Assembly (NCBI GenBank): GCA_009760855.2
Contig: WPIO01000085.1
Coordinates: forward strand, 972,501-1,005,000
From: Cristatella mucedo
Taxonomy: Eukaryota; Bryozoa; Phylactolaemata; Cristatellidae
Direction of reading: 5' to 3'
Length of the DNA: 32,500 nucleotides
Both the position numbers and the translations under genes were made by a program. Below, one piece after another: positions 1-32,500 of this stretch. Each line of letters opens with the position of its first letter. Position 1 is the stretch's first letter. Below the pieces are notes generated by a model. It made no database searches and was not told the DNA's origin. It saw nothing but the letters and a program-made list of their open reading frames with translations.

Positions 1-8
1 GATGTCGT
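1..8 (-). CDS. Possible first bases of a further downstream exon (Kunitz 8?)
   Basis: At the window edge the minus strand shows a pyrimidine-rich stretch ending TTTTGGCAG (positions 9-17) followed by ACGACATC. The preceding exon (723-977) ends in phase 1 with G, so the junction codon would be GAC (Asp) and the next residues Asp-Ile. Kunitz exons of this gene begin with a junction Asp or Glu, usually followed by one residue and the first Cys, so this may be the start of another one. Only eight bases are visible, so this is a guess from position and phase. Confidence 0.3.
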
Positions 9-722
9 CTGCCAAAATAAAGTAGTAAAGTGGAAGGACAAGCACGGAAGCCGCGAAGCCGCGGCACACACCCACACTTACGAGCTTGTGCACGAACGAG
101 GTGTGAGCGCAAGCACGCGTGCACACGTGCACTTACACACGAGTGCACGCATGCACAAGTGCACGCGTGGTTGCAAGTGGGAAAACAACCTTGTACCTGC
201 AACTGCAGGCAGATAGAGTAAATGGCTGCCTAATGCTTTCCGTGGTTTTCCTCGTCACCCACACCAAAACTCTCTTACTATCAGTGTGCAGTAATAATAA
301 TAATGCACTTGATAAAGCGCCCTCAGAGAACTCAGTCTCTCTCTAGGCGCTTTACATTTGCTGCAAAGGGAAATGCAATTGAATGGTGAGTAATATCGTG
401 CCTCATCTGTATCTGTGTATGTGCTTATCGCTCTCTCTGTCTGTCTCTCTCACACTTTTCTCTCACTCCCATCTCTTCTCCATCTCTCTCCCACCTTTCC
501 CCCTTATTTCTCTCTTTTATTCCTCTCCCCATCGCTCTCTCTGTCTGTCTCTCTGTCTCACTCGACTCGAGCTTCTTAGGTGTTGCGGTCACGTGAACAG
601 ATTGTCCCCCCCTGCACAAGAGGAAGACGGGGTAAAGCTGCCACTTGTGCAGCTAAGGCCCAAAGCAAAAAGCAGGCTTCTCACTGCAGTGAAGAAGTGC
701 AGAAGCCTACGAGCGCACGCAC
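9..722. other. Non-coding sequence below Kunitz 7 exon
   Basis: No exon recognised. It holds a stretch of alternating purine/pyrimidine GTGCAC-like sequence (about 95-180), a LINE/SINE tail remnant (288-360) and an impure CT-rich tract (about 425-565). The Kunitz 7 frame stays open to about 589, but a GTGCGT donor at 722 in the phase used by all other Kunitz exons makes the extension more likely intron. Confidence 0.6.
288..360 (-). mobile_element. LINE/SINE 3' tail remnant
   Basis: Read on the minus strand this is the repeat tail seen many times in the window: a short CCTAGAGAGAGACTGAG block, then GTTCTCTGAGGGCGCTTTATC, then an ATT microsatellite. No tRNA-like head is visible, so it is either a 5'-truncated SINE or the end of a LINE copy. 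Confidence 0.6.
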
Positions 723-30822
<30,100 letters not shown>

Positions 30823-31130
30823 CTGTGACACCGCAAGAGGAGATTTACAGGATATTTAACACAAGTTAATAAAAAAAATACACGAATAATGCAAGATAAT
30901 AAGATGTAATCAGATTTATATAACAATAAGATATAAGATAACATCTTAGGTTATACTTGGGATAAGATATTAATAAGTTAATAGAATTCAATGCAAGATA
31001 TAGTTGGCTAATCGGAATGCGGCACCCGACAGGCAACTCGAGCCCTTCAGCAGACCAAAGTTTCACAAGCAAACCAGGCCCTGTTCAGTCACGTGACCGT
31101 TGATGGGGGAGAGCAAGGTAAAAGGAAATG

Positions 31131-31149
31131 CTCTCTGTCTCTCTCTCCC

Positions 31150-31197
<48 letters not shown>
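31131..31197 (+). repeat. (CT)n microsatellite
   Basis: CT repeat with CCCT at its left end. Confidence 0.96.
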
Positions 31198-31199
<2 letters not shown>

Positions 31200-31333
31200 C
31201 GCTGTGCAGTGCCAGGGCACGTGCAACTCACTATGCTGCCGACCCCTGTAAATACGCAGAACCGATGCCATTCGTCGAAGCTAACGAGAAGAAGTGAGCG
31301 GTAGGTAGCTAATTGCTCCGACAGCGAGTTCAC

Positions 31334-31338
<5 letters not shown>

Positions 31339-31384
<46 letters not shown>
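31339..31384 (+). repeat. (CT)n microsatellite
   Basis: Pure CT of about 23 units. Confidence 0.97.
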
Positions 31385-31389
<5 letters not shown>

Positions 31390-31416
31390 TTACGGTGGGT
31401 GACCAGGCCTTCTCAC

Positions 31417-31513
31417 TTTCCTACGACCTCGCGCTGCTTGTGCCGCCGCCTATAGCGATGCAGCACCGGGTCGCCCAAGACCTCAAACTGGTGCCATTTC
31501 GTATGAGCCCTTC
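31417..31513 (-). CDS. Candidate exon: ADAMTS/papilin spacer-like fragment
   Basis: 31 full codons including KWHQFEVLGDPVLHRYRRRH. In papilin and ADAMTS spacer domains a stretch of the form F-x-[VL]-[AG]-G-x-x-x-x-Y-x-R occurs before a conserved E...G segment, and this looks similar; that resemblance is by eye and weak. Donor AA|GTGAGA (from 31416) is phase 2 and joins exon 30588-30822 through a Lys codon, giving KWYHSEW. Acceptor GACGCAG (31514-31520) is phase 1. It could instead be intronic sequence that happens to be open. Confidence 0.35.
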
Positions 31514-31557
31514 CTGCGTCATCCATCCATCGAGTCCATCAGCTAGTCCTACTGATG

Positions 31558-31625
<68 letters not shown>
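31558..31625 (+). repeat. (GA)n microsatellite
   Basis: Pure GA repeat of about 34 units. Confidence 0.97.
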
Positions 31626-31627
<2 letters not shown>

Positions 31628-32500
31628 TGGCAGACCAGCCCTCCTCAGCCCCTCACCTTTAGAGTTTGCCTAGTGCCGTTGGGGGGGTGGAGGGGAGAGA
31701 CACTTCCGAGGCCAGGGCTCTGGCGGCGCTCGGTGAAGTCAGGCTAACTAGGTTACGTGCCGCCTGTGCCGGCCTCCTGCTCTTGACATTTGAACGAGTG
31801 GCCAGCTGCCATTTCTTCCTCGAATCGTTGCCCCTGCATCTGCTGCATGCTACGACGGAACTGGTGCCGGCAAGCCGAGGTGGGCCTGTTTGTCTGTCTG
31901 TCTCTCTCTCCTCTCTGTCTGTCTCTCTCTCCTCTCTGTCTGTCTGTGTATGTCTGTCTCTCTTTCTCTCTGTCTGTCTCTCTCTCTTGTCTGTCTCTCT
32001 CTCTCTCTTCTCTGTCTCTCTCTCCTCTGTCTGTCTGTGTATGTCTGTCTCTCTCTCTCTCTCTCTTTCTCTCTGTCTGTCTCTCTTGTCTGTCTCTCTC
32101 CTCTTTGTCTCTCTGTCTCTCAACGTGGCAGCTCGATTACAAGCGTAGCCCAGTACACGTTGCTCCAGCAGCTCCCTCTCTCACAGGCCGACACGTTGGG
32201 TGTTTTGTGTAAAAACAGTAGAAACTGAACTGTGAGCGCAGCTCAGCCGTCTGACAGGCACCAAGAAAGGGATTGACGGTCTGCCAATAGGACGCCAGGT
32301 TAGGACGGATCTGATGCCCAAACGGGCTTTCGGGTTCAGCCAGAGAGCAGCCAGCTTGCCCTTAGACCTGGTGGTGGTGGGGTGGTGAGCTAGTAGCCAA
32401 CCACTAGTCACCCCCCCCCCCCCAATCACTCAGATTCAAGAGCACGCGGACTTCGGGAATTATCGTTAAGTACCGTGAATAGCAATACAGCACGAGTACG
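31626..32500. other. Upstream sequence without a certain exon
   Basis: Holds an impure CT/CTGT tract (31893-32120) and a C-run of 14 (32411-32424). Two short open stretches on the minus strand (31757-31860 and 32185-32280) have possible splice sites but no recognisable domain. The gene's N-terminal exons should lie here or above the window. Confidence 0.5.
31893..32120 (+). repeat. CT/CTGT microsatellite with internal duplication
   Basis: The block with CTCCTCT, CTGTCTGTGTATGTCTGTCT occurs twice, about 100 bp apart, so the tract contains a longer duplication besides the dinucleotide repeats. Confidence 0.93.

Noticed and set aside
31757-31860. Minus-strand open stretch FRRSMQQMQGQRFEEEM with possible splice sites
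   Set aside because: Poor pyrimidine tract before the acceptor, phase mismatch with the next candidate exon, no recognised domain.
32185-32280. Minus-strand open stretch with three Cys after an AG (TVNPFLGACQTAELRSQ)
   Set aside because: No domain similarity and only a weak donor; too little to call an exon.

Overview
The window is animal nuclear DNA. It has long introns with GT..AG junctions, single-domain exons, dense (CT)n/(GA)n microsatellites, tRNA-derived SINEs and decayed LINE pieces. I cannot name the species; a non-vertebrate bilaterian, possibly a spiralian, is the best guess and is inference only.

Nearly the whole window is one gene on the minus strand, read from high to low coordinates. 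I traced 24 exons (30822 down to 723) from domain signatures and splice sites. Every junction agrees in codon phase except the step from 30588 to 26997, where at least one exon is missing or unrecognised. Together the exons carry about 4.6 kb of coding sequence in about 30 kb. The encoded protein is a secreted papilin/lacunin-type matrix protein. In order it has: thrombospondin type 1 repeats (30822-23904), lagrin-type Cys repeats with a GCC-x-DG core (23352-21065), an acidic/Ala-rich linker (20091-18100), a fibronectin type III (FN3) domain, a lagrin repeat, a second FN3, four more lagrin repeats (10704-6893), and seven Kunitz domains, each on its own phase 1-1 exon (6513-723). Neither end is present. 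The start codon, signal peptide and probably most of an ADAMTS-type spacer lie above 31.5 kb or outside the window. Any further Kunitz, Ig or PLAC modules lie below position 1, where a last acceptor site is visible at the very edge.

The introns hold the other content: about a dozen long (CT)n/(GA)n tracts in both orientations, a 24-bp GC-rich minisatellite, a 30-bp minisatellite, a 700-bp GGA tract, two AT-rich hairpins, a GC-rich palindrome, three good copies of one tRNA-derived SINE, and two LINE 3' fragments whose tail is shared with the SINE. I found no second protein-coding gene, no confident functional tRNA or rRNA, no CRISPR and no virus.

Points most worth a second look: FN3 domains interleaved with lagrin repeats in a papilin; a Kunitz domain that has lost both partners of one disulfide; a strongly altered seventh Kunitz domain; and complementary GA/CU tracts bracketing exons that can be skipped without frameshift.
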